A stretch of DNA of 64,000 nt. Source: Deltaproteobacteria bacterium. Its GTDB lineage: Bacteria > Myxococcota_A > Polyangia > Polyangiales > Ga0077539. Below are positions 20,501-30,797 of the stretch, piece after piece; the stretch's first letter is position 1; each line of letters opens with the position of its first letter. The stretch covers positions 62,001 to 126,000 of the forward strand of contig JADJAE010000015.1 in the NCBI GenBank assembly GCA_016704445.1, written 5' to 3'. The notes beneath the pieces were generated by a model. That model had not been told where the DNA came from, made no database searches, and saw nothing but the letters and a program-made list of their open reading frames with translations. The translations under genes and the position numbers were made by a program.

Positions 20501-21137
20501 GCGCGAGCGCGTCGCCGCCCACCGCGCCGCGGGCGACCTCGACGCCTGGGCCCTCGGCCTCTCCGGTCGCCTGGAGACCGTCGTGCGCGACGCCCCCTTC
20601 GCGGCAGGCACCGACCTCGCGCTCGCCCTGCGCGATGACCCCGCGGCGCGCGTCGCCGTCGCCCGGCTGCTCACCCACATGATGAGCGACGCGGCCCCCA
20701 ACGCCCGCACCGCCTCGCCGCAGGCCACCACGCTCAGCGCCCTCGCGGACACCCTGCAGGTGCTGCGCGCCGACGCCGACGTCGACCCGCTGCTGCGCAG
20801 CCTCGCGCCCGCGATGACCCCGCGCACCGGGCTCGTCCCGCAGGTGCTGCGCTTCTTCGACCGGGCCCGGGCGCTCGACCGCGACCGCGCCCTCATCTCC
20901 GTGCTGGGCCACGCCGTCGAGCGCCCCGCGACCGGCGACCCGCTCACCCCGGAGCCCCTCACGGTCATCGCCGACGCCATCGCGGACACCAACCGCGAGC
21001 GCCCCGGGGACCACGGCCCGATGTCCCCGCAGGACGTGTTCTATACCTTCCGCGAGGTGATCTCCTTCCTCACGGACAACAGCCGCGGGATGGAGCAGTT
21101 CTACGCCATCGTGCAGCGCCGGAGGCTCCCTCAGTGA
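17580..21137 (+). CDS. Very large hypothetical lipoprotein coupled to a FadL-like porin
   Basis: Encodes 1185 residues. A GGAGG motif precedes ATG 17580, and the signal peptide 'MATRKNLTRRALAALSVVLL' ends at lipobox LLSC. The remainder is mostly alpha-helical, with repeated helical stretches ('LDRLLVDLLPLYG', 'VARLLTHMMSD', 'TLSALADTLQVLRADADVD') and occasional Cys, and no catalytic motif that I recognise. It is probably anchored in the outer membrane. Its stop overlaps the start of the FadL-type porin gene by 4 bp, so the two are translationally coupled and probably act together. No known family suggests itself. Confidence 0.85.
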   Translation: MATRKNLTRRALAALSVVLLSCAPEYDTRRVPAPQGTLGEEVFQVMCERVHWGESPRDLGFAAGRRPCTRGLGASESAPGVGPRATALARMRSDLVSGLDQSMPRALHTPLDRLLVDLLPLYGPDGTGRRNDAGAWIIDTADGGTAVAEDLLPQTTRAVSQQLATMATDASVLRALGRMSQRQGYRPPESAIGLLRPILAYDRVNDVLDAALGLFREATPTQPDGRAHPQFNQMLSVLRGEFQSAGPSTATTAGTTLDAATNLLFRTDPSLARGDRPTLVVRRDTAGNALPTSGAAAGLPTPFPTWRGPAVARDPQGRATSAGGYPWRYVDLNATVLAALSRELPGLLGAPSHAELPALQLMSGMRPLVGPRMAATRDYGGAAGRVAYQRFAADASPLVDLVHATGATLTHRDVDAVLNTAQALMSPEREALTARLVGAMLAVDEASDRVPSARMDARSVIWDDVMDVVRRIAAEPGLLEDILNAFANLQQPLPSSGLWEQSCAGSVPVQNLARAFGAYAQNRDRVEPAWSGNWNAHVPVNLNQTVDRSRPDTQDNRSVLQRLFHLVDDLNGARLCNKPAAEIRVYYNLLGPRSIGVPGAGNIDACRLVEVPDAAAFYVRSIAGNGRAILPLDIPGIAGTLSNLARTIGVPLDSTLDGLVQSQSGIAGFNSQPTPYAIARLVFNPQPNEFLQRLMDVATVRNAGTPPPSPSPVDRQVRTLHPGTIFAWEGYCFYDSIRPLATAFARHDRLNGRLDPALSPGADPRTMDPRAIDVSNGSKLFSDLLSAFHRHWATSAAGGYQSTVRCEACREGVNYSQMDGAARYEPIVRSALDGDLLPALSSVTAELRTLDVGGGRTGLQAIASLTRGLVDTRARAMDGMPAFATPLRYRNGNTGALWADGNTPVGGVNLFYLLADGFNAMDPRFAAEPERHAEWLAARSSIVDQFLATEGSGASARFHNRALPGVTRALVTWLRERVAAHRAAGDLDAWALGLSGRLETVVRDAPFAAGTDLALALRDDPAARVAVARLLTHMMSDAAPNARTASPQATTLSALADTLQVLRADADVDPLLRSLAPAMTPRTGLVPQVLRFFDRARALDRDRALISVLGHAVERPATGDPLTPEPLTVIADAIADTNRERPGDHGPMSPQDVFYTFREVISFLTDNSRGMEQFYAIVQRRRLPQ

Positions 21138-22525
21138 TCGCCCGCAAGGCCGCCCTCGCCCTCGCGCTCGGCGCGACGCTCTCTCCCCTCCCCGCCTCCG
21201 CCGGGGGCTTCTACCTCACCGACCGCGGCGTGCGCCCGCTCGGCCGCGGCGGCGCCTTCATTGCCGGCGCCGACGACCAGCACGCGGTCTGGTACAACCC
21301 CGCGGGGCTCATGTCCGCGGGCAACGGGCTGCTCCTCGACGCCTCGCTGGTGAACTTCGGCAACACCTTCACCCGCAGCGCCCTGCCCGATCGCAACATG
21401 GCCCCGGTGACCTTCGACGCCACCCGCGGCGAGGGGGCCCCGCTGCCCATCCCCACGCTCATCGTGTCGCACAACTTCGGGCTGCGAAACTTCAACTTCG
21501 CCGCCGGGGCCTACGCCCCCTACGCCGCGATCACCTCCTACGACGACACCCCCGCCGCGGCGCAGCGCTACAGCCTCGTCTCCCTCGACGGCTCGCTCCT
21601 CGTGGTCGCCGGGCTCTGGGCCGCCTGGCGCCCGCACCCGATGCTCCACGTGGGCGCCGGGGTGTCTGCGCTCACCGGGTCGTTCGTCGCGAGGCAGGCC
21701 CTCTCGTCGTGCCCGGCGACCATCACCTGCGCGCCCGAAGACCCGCAGTGGGACGCCATGGCCTCGCTCAACGTCGGGCCCCTCTTCGCCCCGACGGCCA
21801 ACTTCGGGGTGCAGTTCACCCCGCACCCGATGATCGCCTTCGGGGCTTCCTACCAGCTCCCCTACGACGTCGACGCCTCGGCGAAGCTCAGGGTGCGGCT
21901 GCCCTCGGCCTCGTACTACGACGGCGCACAGGTCTCCGGCGACACGGCGCAGGTGGCCTTCCGCCTCGCCCCCATCGCCCGCGTCGGGGTGGAGATTCGC
22001 CCGCTGCCCAACACCCGCGTCGAGCTCGCGGGCGTGTGGGAGGGATGGAGCGTTCACGAGCGCATCGACATCAACCCGGAAGGCATCTCGCTCACCAACG
22101 TGCGAGGCGTCGGCACCTACCAGGTGGGGCCCCTGTCGATGAACCGGCAGTTCCAGGACACCTGGTCGGCGCGCCTGGGAGCGGAGCACCTCGCGGACCT
22201 CGGCCGGGGCTTCGGGCTCCAGGCGCGCGTGGGCATCTCGTACGAGACCAGCGCGACCCCCAACCAGTTCACCAACGCCCTGACCGTCGACACCGACAAG
22301 TTCGTCGGCAGCCTCGGGGCCTCGCTGCACTACGGGCATTTCCGCTTCGACGCGGTGTTTGCCTACATGTTCGCGACCTCGGTGGTCGTCGACCCCCGCG
22401 CCGCCGCGCTATACCCCGTGGAGCCTTTCCGCTCCAACGGGCAGGCTCCGCGTATCGCCATCAACGGCGGAACGTACGACTTCTCCGTCAACGTCGTGGG
22501 CCTCGGGGCCCGTTACCAGTTCTAG
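21134..22525 (+). CDS. OmpP1/FadL-family outer-membrane transport protein
   Basis: Encodes 463 residues starting at GTG 21134. A Sec signal peptide ends at 'LPASA', and the mature N-terminus 'GGFYLTDRGVRPLGRGGAF' followed by 'AVWYNPAGL' matches the FadL/TodX hatch domain, including the NPA motif. The rest alternates hydrophobic and polar residues as in a 14-strand barrel and ends in an aromatic ('GARYQF'), as required by BAM. Family members take up long-chain fatty acids or other hydrophobic compounds through a lateral opening. It overlaps the preceding lipoprotein by 4 bp, and yhbY begins 16 bp after its stop. Confidence 0.9.
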   Translation: MIARKAALALALGATLSPLPASAGGFYLTDRGVRPLGRGGAFIAGADDQHAVWYNPAGLMSAGNGLLLDASLVNFGNTFTRSALPDRNMAPVTFDATRGEGAPLPIPTLIVSHNFGLRNFNFAAGAYAPYAAITSYDDTPAAAQRYSLVSLDGSLLVVAGLWAAWRPHPMLHVGAGVSALTGSFVARQALSSCPATITCAPEDPQWDAMASLNVGPLFAPTANFGVQFTPHPMIAFGASYQLPYDVDASAKLRVRLPSASYYDGAQVSGDTAQVAFRLAPIARVGVEIRPLPNTRVELAGVWEGWSVHERIDINPEGISLTNVRGVGTYQVGPLSMNRQFQDTWSARLGAEHLADLGRGFGLQARVGISYETSATPNQFTNALTVDTDKFVGSLGASLHYGHFRFDAVFAYMFATSVVVDPRAAALYPVEPFRSNGQAPRIAINGGTYDFSVNVVGLGARYQF

Positions 22526-22541
22526 AAAGACCCACAACACG

Positions 22542-22850
22542 ATGCCCCTCACCGGCAAGCAGAACCAGTACCTCCGCAGCCTCGGCCACCACCTCAACGC
22601 CCTTGTCCAGATCGGCAAGCACGGGGTCACCGAGTCCGTCACCGCCGCGGTGGACCAGGCCCTGCTCGACCACGAGCTCATCAAGATCCGCATCCACGCC
22701 GAGGCCCCGTCGGACCGCTACGACACCGCCGACGCCCTCGCCGCCGAGCTCAAGGCCGAGGTCGCGCAGGTGCTCGGGCGCACCATCCTGCTCTACCGCC
22801 CGCACCCCTCGGAGCCCAAGATGAAGCTCCCCAAGGCCGACAAGAAGTAA
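22542..22850 (+). CDS. yhbY: YhbY-type (CRM domain) RNA-binding protein
   Basis: Encodes 102 residues from ATG 22542. The whole protein is one CRS1-YhbY (CRM) domain: 'LTGKQNQYLRSLGHHLNALV' at the start, the characteristic loop 'QIGKHGVTESV', 'ALLDHELIKIRI', and 'GRTILLYRP' at the end. YhbY binds pre-50S ribosomal particles and acts in large-subunit assembly. It is placed directly behind the porin gene and ends 9 bp from the convergent gpsA. Confidence 0.93.
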   Translation: MPLTGKQNQYLRSLGHHLNALVQIGKHGVTESVTAAVDQALLDHELIKIRIHAEAPSDRYDTADALAAELKAEVAQVLGRTILLYRPHPSEPKMKLPKADKK

Positions 22851-22859
22851 TAGCCCCCC

Positions 22860-23861
22860 TCAGTCCCGCTCGTGCCCGGCGGCGCGGGTCATGAGGTCGT
22901 GCATCGCGTCGCGCGGCGTCTTGTCGTGATAGAGCGCCAGGTACACCTGCTCGGTGATGGGCATCGAGACGCCCTCGCGCTGCGAGAGGTCCCACGCGCT
23001 GCGGGCGGTGCGCACTCCCTCGGCCACCTGGCGCATCCCGCCGAGGATCTCCGTCAGCGACTTCCCCTGCCCCAGCTCGAAGCCCACGTGCCGGTTGCGC
23101 GACAGGTCGCCGGTGCAGGTGAGCACCAGGTCGCCCATGCCCGCGAGGCCCGCCAGCGTGAGGGCGTCGCCGCCCATCTTCATCGTCAGCCGCGCGATCT
23201 CCGCGAGGCCCCGGGTGATCAGCGCCGCCCTCGTGTTGTGCCCGTAGCCGAGCCCGTCGCTCGCGCCCGCGGCGATGGCCACGACGTTCTTCAGCGCGCC
23301 GCCGACCTCCACCCCGACGACGTCGTCGCTCAGGTAGACGCGGAAGCGGTCGTCGGTCCAGAAGGCCTCTTGCACCGCCCGGGCGAGGGCGAGGTCTCGC
23401 GCCGCGGCCACCACCACCGTCGGCAGCCCCGCGGCCACCTCGCGCGCGAACGACGGCCCCGACAGCGCCACGAAGGTCTTCTCCGACCACGGCACCTCCG
23501 CGGCGATCATCTCGTGCACGAACTCCAGCGAGTTCTGCTCGATGCCCTTGGTCGCGCTCACCAGCGGAATACCCCGGGGTATAAAACCAGCGCTCGCCCG
23601 CAGCACCTCGCGCAGGCCGTGGGTGGGTACCGCGACCAGCAGCATCTCCGCGCCGTCGAGCGCCTCGTCGAGCAGCGACGTCGCGCGCAGCGAGTCGGCG
23701 AAGCGCGCCCCAGGCAGGAAGGTCGCGTTCTCCCTCGTGGCCTGGATGGCCTCCGCGAGCTCCGGGCGACGCCCCCAGAGCGCCACCGCGTGGCCGTTGT
23801 CCGCGAGCACCTTGGCCAGGGCGCTGCCCCAGCTTCCCGATCCGAGCACCGCGATCTTCAT
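22860..23861 (-). CDS. gpsA: NAD(P)H-dependent glycerol-3-phosphate dehydrogenase
   Basis: Encodes 333 residues from ATG 23861; the open frame continues upstream but without protein character. The Rossmann motif 'VLGSGSWGSALAKVLADNGH' is at the N-terminus. 'VSATKGIE' carries the first active-site Lys, and 'GVEVGGALKNVVAIAAGASD' the second, as in GpsA. 'GLAGMGDLVLTCTG' and 'RNRHVGFELG' complete the substrate site. It reduces dihydroxyacetone phosphate to sn-glycerol-3-phosphate for phospholipid synthesis, in the cytoplasm. It lies 50 bp downstream of the FG-GAP kinase and may be co-transcribed with it. Confidence 0.96.
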   Translation of the reverse strand: MKIAVLGSGSWGSALAKVLADNGHAVALWGRRPELAEAIQATRENATFLPGARFADSLRATSLLDEALDGAEMLLVAVPTHGLREVLRASAGFIPRGIPLVSATKGIEQNSLEFVHEMIAAEVPWSEKTFVALSGPSFAREVAAGLPTVVVAAARDLALARAVQEAFWTDDRFRVYLSDDVVGVEVGGALKNVVAIAAGASDGLGYGHNTRAALITRGLAEIARLTMKMGGDALTLAGLAGMGDLVLTCTGDLSRNRHVGFELGQGKSLTEILGGMRQVAEGVRTARSAWDLSQREGVSMPITEQVYLALYHDKTPRDAMHDLMTRAAGHERD

Positions 23862-23911
23862 CCGTGAGCCTCCGTTGTGCCCTCCGGACGGTAGCCCCCG
23901 CGCGGAGGGCT

Positions 23912-26728
23912 TTACAACGGCTCGTTGTCGCCGCGCCGCGACATCAGCCGCAGCCCGTTGCCGGGGTCGGCCACCAGCAGCGCCCACGGCTCGCTCGGCG
24001 AGCTCGGCTCCACCGGGAACATCCGCAGGTTGCCCGCGCCGTCGCCGCTCAGCGTGAGCGTTCCGCCGAAGGTGCCGGTGCGCGCGTTGATGAGCGTGAC
24101 CAGCGTCCGTCGGCCGACGGTGCCCACCGCGAGGTCGGGGACGTTGTCGCCGTCCAGGTCGCCGGAGAGCGCCACCGGCCAACCGAAGGCCGTGCCCCGG
24201 TCGTGCCCCGGCGCGGAGACCGTGAGCAGCGGCGTCCCGTTGGCGCCGGAGAGCACCACCACCGAGGCCGGGACGTCGTGCTGGTCGGTGCCCACGACGA
24301 CGTCGCCGCGGTCATCGCCGTTGACGTCGACCCCGAGCGCGAGGCTCTGCGCGCTGCGCCCCACCCGTCGGCACGAGGGCTCGTGCCACACCTGCGCGCC
24401 GTTGGCCCCGGAGTAGAGTTGCACGCACCGCCGAGGGTCGACGTTGCCCGCGGAGAGGCCCACCGGGCCGATGCCCATGACCACGTCGGGGACGCCGTCT
24501 TGCGTCGCGTCGGGGCCCACCGCGAGCCCCAGCTCGACGGGCTGCCCGATGCGGCCGAGCGGGCTGGAGCCGCTCACGGTCCAGAGCACCCGCTGGCGGC
24601 GCAGGCTCACCGCGCGCACCTGCGAGGGCGAGCCCGGACCGTCGGGCTCGGTGTACACGATGGCCACCACGTCGCTCTCGGCGCCGCGCAGCGAGAACCC
24701 GCCGCCCAGCGCGATGCCCCGGGCGCCCGGCACCGGGATGGTGCGCCACACCCGTAGCGAGCGGGAGTCGATCACCACGATGCCCGTCGCGTTGGCGGTG
24801 GTGGCCACCACGTCGTCGGTGCCGTCGTCGGTCACGTCGGGCACCACGCCCAGGTCGAAGCCGGCGCAGGCCACCACGCCGCGGAACGATCCCAGCGTGG
24901 GCCCGCCGTTGAGGGGGTGGATCACCACCGTGGGCCCCGCCTCGCCGCCGGGCAGGCAGCTCACCACGATGTGCTGCGCGCTGGACGGGCCGCTCACCGC
25001 GGCGTGGCGTGCGAAGTCGGAGAGCGCGTCGCTGCCCGCCATCCCTGCGCCGGGGCTGAACGCCCGAAGCTGCTCGAGGTTGGAGGCGATGGGAGCGCCC
25101 AGGGCGGCAGGCACGTCGGCGTGGTTCTCCGGTACCCGGGGCGGCTCGACGTGCGGCGTCGGCAAGGGCAGCTCGGGGCCGGGGGCCTCCTTCGGCCAGA
25201 GCGCGAAGACGATGCCGCCGAGCACCGCGACGGCCCCGAGGGCGGCGCCGGCCAGCATCGCCGGGGAGCGACCGCCGCCCGGCGTGGGAGGGGCCTGGAA
25301 GGAGCGCTGCGCCGTGCGAGCGGCGGTGGGTGACTCTCCGCTCGGGGAGGGCTCTCCGCTCAGGCGATCGCCGCTGATGCGATCGCCGGGGGCCCGGGGC
25401 GACGGATGCAGGTCGAGGTCGAAGCTGCTCGCGGGCGGCGGCAGCGACGGAAGGGCGGGCTCGGGCGACGGCCGCGGGGTGTTGGCCGAGACGCCGATCG
25501 GGCGCTCGTCCCTGCTCGAGGTGGCGCTGGAGTCGCGCCGTATCGCGCCGGAGCTCCGCGGACCGGTGTCCTCCCGGGCCTTGGTGGCGTCGACCTCGAC
25601 GACCCGCACCGCGCCCACGCCAGTGGCGCGCGAAGGCCCGGGCTGCCCCAGCGCGGGCGTCGGGCGCCGCAGCGAGCCCGCGAGGGTGCTCGCCCGCTCG
25701 GAGCGCCCGGGCGTGATGCGGGAGCCGTTCGGCGTGGTCTCGCTCTTCGAGGGGGCGACCTTGTCGGACGCGCGCTCGTCGCCCGCGGAGGGGAGCGTCT
25801 CCGGGGGCGGCCGACGCGGAGGGGTCGCGGTGGTCTTCGGGGTGGTCTTCGTGACGCGGACGGCGTCGGCGTCATCGCGCGCCTTCTGCAGCGCCTCGGC
25901 CATCTCGTCGGCGCTGCGGAACCGCTGCTCGACCTCGCGGCTCAGGCTGCGCTCGATGACGTCGCTGATGGCCTTCGGCACCAGGGGCTCGATGGAGGTC
26001 ACCGTCGGCGCCGAGGTGGTCGCGATCTTCACCAGGATATCCGTGGTGGTCTCGCTCACGAAGGGCGTGTTCCCGACGAGGCACTCGAAGAGCACGATGC
26101 CCACGGACCAGAGATCGCTCTCCGGCCCGACGTTGACGCCGCGGCTCTGCTCCGGGGACATGTACTCCGGCGTGCCGAGGATCATCCCCTGCTGCGTGAG
26201 CTTCTGCCCCCGCTGCGTGACGTGCGCGATGCCGAAGTCGAGCAGCTTCGCCTGGCTGCTGCCGTCGGGCTTGCGGACGATGTAGATGTTTCCGGGCTTG
26301 ATGTCCCGGTGGATGATCTTGTTGCGGTGCGCCTCGGCGAGCGCGCTGAGCAGGTCGACGCCGATGGCGACGGTCTCGCCCCACGTCAGCTTTCGCACCC
26401 GCGTGAGGGTGGTCTCCAGCGACTCGCCGTTGAGCAGCTCGAGCGCGATGTAGACGGTGCCGTCAGGGTCGGTGCCGGCGTCGAAGACCTGCACGATGCC
26501 GTCGTGCCGGATGCGCGCCATCGCCCGCGCCTCCATGAGGAAGCGCTCGGTGATCTGCTCGGTCGTCGTCAGGTGCGGGTGCAGCAGCTTGAGCGCCACC
26601 TCCCGGCCGGTGACATTGTGCACCGCCTCGAACACCGCGCTGAACCCGCCCTCCCCGAGCATCCTTCGGATCTCATACCGTCCGGCGACGGTGGTTCCGA
26701 TGCGTTCACTGGGAGATAGGCTGGGCAT
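23912..26728 (-). CDS. Transmembrane Ser/Thr protein kinase with FG-GAP (integrin-like) ectodomain
   Basis: Encodes 938 residues. The kinase domain spans about residues 15-285: glycine loop 'LGEGGFSAV', catalytic Lys in 'VALKLL', 'HRDIKPGN', 'DFG' and 'TPEYMSPEQ'. All active residues are present. A long, disordered Ser/Thr/Pro linker follows, then one membrane helix ('AMLAGAALGAVAVLGGIVFAL', about 510). The extracytoplasmic part has at least four FG-GAP/VCBS-type repeats with calcium-binding loops: 'DVTDDGTDDVV', 'DATQDGVPDVV', 'DVNGDDRGDVV' and 'DLDGDNVPDLA'. These predict a beta-propeller sensor facing the periplasm. It sits 22 bp behind the aminopeptidase gene and 50 bp before gpsA. The ligand is unknown. 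Confidence 0.92.
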   Translation of the reverse strand: MPSLSPSERIGTTVAGRYEIRRMLGEGGFSAVFEAVHNVTGREVALKLLHPHLTTTEQITERFLMEARAMARIRHDGIVQVFDAGTDPDGTVYIALELLNGESLETTLTRVRKLTWGETVAIGVDLLSALAEAHRNKIIHRDIKPGNIYIVRKPDGSSQAKLLDFGIAHVTQRGQKLTQQGMILGTPEYMSPEQSRGVNVGPESDLWSVGIVLFECLVGNTPFVSETTTDILVKIATTSAPTVTSIEPLVPKAISDVIERSLSREVEQRFRSADEMAEALQKARDDADAVRVTKTTPKTTATPPRRPPPETLPSAGDERASDKVAPSKSETTPNGSRITPGRSERASTLAGSLRRPTPALGQPGPSRATGVGAVRVVEVDATKAREDTGPRSSGAIRRDSSATSSRDERPIGVSANTPRPSPEPALPSLPPPASSFDLDLHPSPRAPGDRISGDRLSGEPSPSGESPTAARTAQRSFQAPPTPGGGRSPAMLAGAALGAVAVLGGIVFALWPKEAPGPELPLPTPHVEPPRVPENHADVPAALGAPIASNLEQLRAFSPGAGMAGSDALSDFARHAAVSGPSSAQHIVVSCLPGGEAGPTVVIHPLNGGPTLGSFRGVVACAGFDLGVVPDVTDDGTDDVVATTANATGIVVIDSRSLRVWRTIPVPGARGIALGGGFSLRGAESDVVAIVYTEPDGPGSPSQVRAVSLRRQRVLWTVSGSSPLGRIGQPVELGLAVGPDATQDGVPDVVMGIGPVGLSAGNVDPRRCVQLYSGANGAQVWHEPSCRRVGRSAQSLALGVDVNGDDRGDVVVGTDQHDVPASVVVLSGANGTPLLTVSAPGHDRGTAFGWPVALSGDLDGDNVPDLAVGTVGRRTLVTLINARTGTFGGTLTLSGDGAGNLRMFPVEPSSPSEPWALLVADPGNGLRLMSRRGDNEPL

Positions 26729-26750
26729 CGCTCGTGGAAGGCCTGCGATG

Positions 26751-28544
26751 CTACCCTACAGCCGAGCGAGACGTCACCTCTTCTCCCAATTCCGACATCC
26801 CCCTCTCTGTGTACCCACGTAGGAAGTTTGACTCCACGGCGTCGAGGAGCGCGAGGTCGATGAGACGCCCGTCCAGCGGGGCGAAGGTCAGCGGCTCGAC
26901 CTGGAGGAAGCCCGGGTGCGCCGCGTCGTCGCGGACGGTGCAGAGGTTCTCGATGCGCACCCCGCCGACGCCGTCGATGTAGAGCCCCGGCTCGATGGAG
27001 AACACGTGCCCCGGCTCGACGGTCGTGGTGGCGGTCTTGCCGATGGACGGGGGCGCCTCGTGGACGTTGATGCCGACGCCGTGGCCGGTGCCGTGGGCGT
27101 AGTCGAGCCCCTCGCTCCATAGCGGCCTGCGGGTGATGCCGTCGATCTGCGCGCCCGACGCCCCGCGGGGAACCCGCGCGGTCATGCCCGCGATGGCGGA
27201 CTTCAGGGTCAGCGTGTAGAGCCGCCGCTGCTCGGCGGTGGGCGCGTCGTCGGGGCCGCCCACGAAGAAGGTGCGGGTGAGGTCGGTGGCGAAGCCCTCC
27301 TCGAAGTAGCAGCCCGTGTCGAGCAGCATGAGCTGGCCCGCGGCGATGACGGCCTCGTCGCTCGGAGGGTGGTGCACCGACGCGCCGTTGGTGCCGAAGG
27401 CCGAGATCACCTTGAACGACAGCCCCACCGCGCCCGCCGCGCGGAACATCCGCTCCACCTGCGCGGCGAAGCCCACCTCGGTCACCCGCTCTCCGCGGCC
27501 CACCTGCTCGTTGAGCCACGCCTGCGCCCCGGCCACGACGCCGTCGGCCCGCCGGAGCGCGCGCTTCATGGCGGCGAGCTCGGCCTCGGTCTTCTTCGCC
27601 TTGGTGGCCACGACGGGCGAGGCCACCGCGAGCACGTCCATGCCCAGCGCCTCGACCCGGTCGCGCATGCCCGCGGACACGCTGGCGGGGTCGAGCGCCA
27701 CCCGGGGCTTCTTGCCCCCCGCGCCCAGCGAGGAGAGGAGCTGCGCGAGGGCGTCGTCGTCGCAGAAGCGCACCGTCGGTCGGGCCGAGCGCACCGCGTC
27801 GGTCACCGGCGCGACGTGCACCGAGAGGTGGAGGGCGTCGCGGGTGACCACCCCGAGGGCGCGGAAGGTCGCCTGGTAGGGCATCTCCTCGCCGCGCAGG
27901 TTGGCGAGCCACGCGAGCTCGTCGAGCTTCGTCACCAGGAGGGCGTCGGCGCGCTTCGTCGCGAGCCACGCGGCGACCAGGGCGACCTTCTCGTCGACGG
28001 TGCGCCCGAGGGAGGACTCGTCGACCACGCGCAGCCGGCCAGAGCCCGTGACCGTGGGCGCCACCGGGCCGCGGGCCTCGGCGACGGGCGAGGGGTCGAG
28101 CGGGACCCAGCGCACCGGGACGCCGGCGAGCTCGTTTCGAAAGGAGTTCCAGCCGTTGACGGAGTAGCGGCCGGGCTCGTAGCCGACGCTGAGCACCTGC
28201 GGGTCGGGCAGCGCCGAGGCCAGCTCGGCGAGCTTCGTCGCGCACGCGGACTCGTTGGCGACGCCGAGGGGGTTCTTCACGGCGGTCCAGCAGGAGGCGT
28301 CGAGCTCGCGGTCGGCCTGGACGTGGTAGCGCCCGTCGACGAAGAGCCACGCCTGGTCATGCGAGACGAGGGCGTCTCCGAGGCTGCCGGTGAAGCCCGT
28401 GAGCCACACGCGCCCGCTCTCCGCCTCCGGGACATACTCGCTCAGGTAAGCGTCGGTGCCCCGCACCACCAGCGCGTCGACACCCTTCGCGCGCATCGCC
28501 GCGCGCACCCGCTCCAACCGCCCAGCCATCTCCGAGGTGCTCAT
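26751..28544 (-). CDS. Aminopeptidase P family (M24B) metallopeptidase
   Basis: Encodes 597 residues from ATG 28544. Two N-terminal creatinase-like domains precede a pita-bread M24 domain, the three-domain layout of eukaryotic-type cytosolic aminopeptidase P. The dinuclear metal ligands are visible: two Asp in 'LLDTGCYFEEGFATDLTRTF', His in 'GTGHGVGINVHEAP', Glu in 'FSIEPGLYIDG' and Glu in 'VRIENLCTV'. It should remove the N-terminal residue from peptides with Pro at position two, in the cytoplasm. It is first in a probable operon with the FG-GAP kinase (22 bp downstream). Confidence 0.94.
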   Translation of the reverse strand: MSTSEMAGRLERVRAAMRAKGVDALVVRGTDAYLSEYVPEAESGRVWLTGFTGSLGDALVSHDQAWLFVDGRYHVQADRELDASCWTAVKNPLGVANESACATKLAELASALPDPQVLSVGYEPGRYSVNGWNSFRNELAGVPVRWVPLDPSPVAEARGPVAPTVTGSGRLRVVDESSLGRTVDEKVALVAAWLATKRADALLVTKLDELAWLANLRGEEMPYQATFRALGVVTRDALHLSVHVAPVTDAVRSARPTVRFCDDDALAQLLSSLGAGGKKPRVALDPASVSAGMRDRVEALGMDVLAVASPVVATKAKKTEAELAAMKRALRRADGVVAGAQAWLNEQVGRGERVTEVGFAAQVERMFRAAGAVGLSFKVISAFGTNGASVHHPPSDEAVIAAGQLMLLDTGCYFEEGFATDLTRTFFVGGPDDAPTAEQRRLYTLTLKSAIAGMTARVPRGASGAQIDGITRRPLWSEGLDYAHGTGHGVGINVHEAPPSIGKTATTTVEPGHVFSIEPGLYIDGVGGVRIENLCTVRDDAAHPGFLQVEPLTFAPLDGRLIDLALLDAVESNFLRGYTERGMSELGEEVTSRSAVG

Positions 28545-28667
28545 CGCCGGGGACGTTAGCACCGCCGACCCCGACGGATTCAGAGACCCGCGGAGGCCCC
28601 CGTGCGTCTGCACCCGGGCGACGGCCGACCTCCGACCGCCGTCACCCCAAGAGGAGCACTGAAGCCG

Positions 28668-28937
28668 ATGTTGTTCAGCCGGGTTCGTTCGTTCGTCGTC
28701 GCAGCGGTCGTCACGGCGCTGATGACGCCCTCCCTCGCGGGAGCGCAGCCCGCCACGCCGCCCGCCCCCACGCCCCGCGACCAGACCTTCACCTTCGGCG
28801 ACCAGCTCGTGCAGTCGTCGCTGCGACGCCCCGACATGACCACCGCCCGGGGGAGGGTGCTGCGGTCGGGTCCGTCGCTGATCCGGCACCGGGCGCACTT
28901 CGTCCCGGAGATGCTCCGCTCGGTCGAGCGGCTCTAG
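28668..28937 (+). CDS. Small exported protein
   Basis: Encodes 89 residues from ATG 28668 with a good Shine-Dalgarno (GAGGAG) upstream. The signal peptide 'MLFSRVRSFVVAAVVTALM' continues to a signal peptidase I site (LAGA-QP). The mature 60 residues contain 'FTFGDQLVQSSLRRPD' and end 'LIRHRAHFVPEMLRSVERL', a conserved-looking segment suggesting a real, ordered protein. Function unknown. It is divergent from the aminopeptidase gene and ends 3 bp from the convergent PEGA kinase. Confidence 0.75.
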   Translation: MLFSRVRSFVVAAVVTALMTPSLAGAQPATPPAPTPRDQTFTFGDQLVQSSLRRPDMTTARGRVLRSGPSLIRHRAHFVPEMLRSVERL

Positions 28938-28940
28938 GAG

Positions 28941-30638
<1,698 letters not shown>

Positions 30639-30797
30639 TCCCTTAAGGGTCCACCGGAACCGGTCTTCGGCGCGGGAGTGTACGACAGTCGACCGCGCGG
30701 AGGTACGAAGCGCCGCCGCCGCCCTCTTACCCCTGCATCGCGCCCTCGTGGCATCGTCGCCCGCGCGTCACCCCTACCTAACCCCCAAAGGCCCCCC

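Noticed and set aside
18096..21014. A 972-codon open frame antisense to the large lipoprotein gene
   Set aside because: Long antisense frames are expected in DNA this GC-rich. The peptide is low-complexity Gly/Arg/Glu/Val and lacks domains, while the plus strand encodes a signal peptide and overlaps a porin gene.
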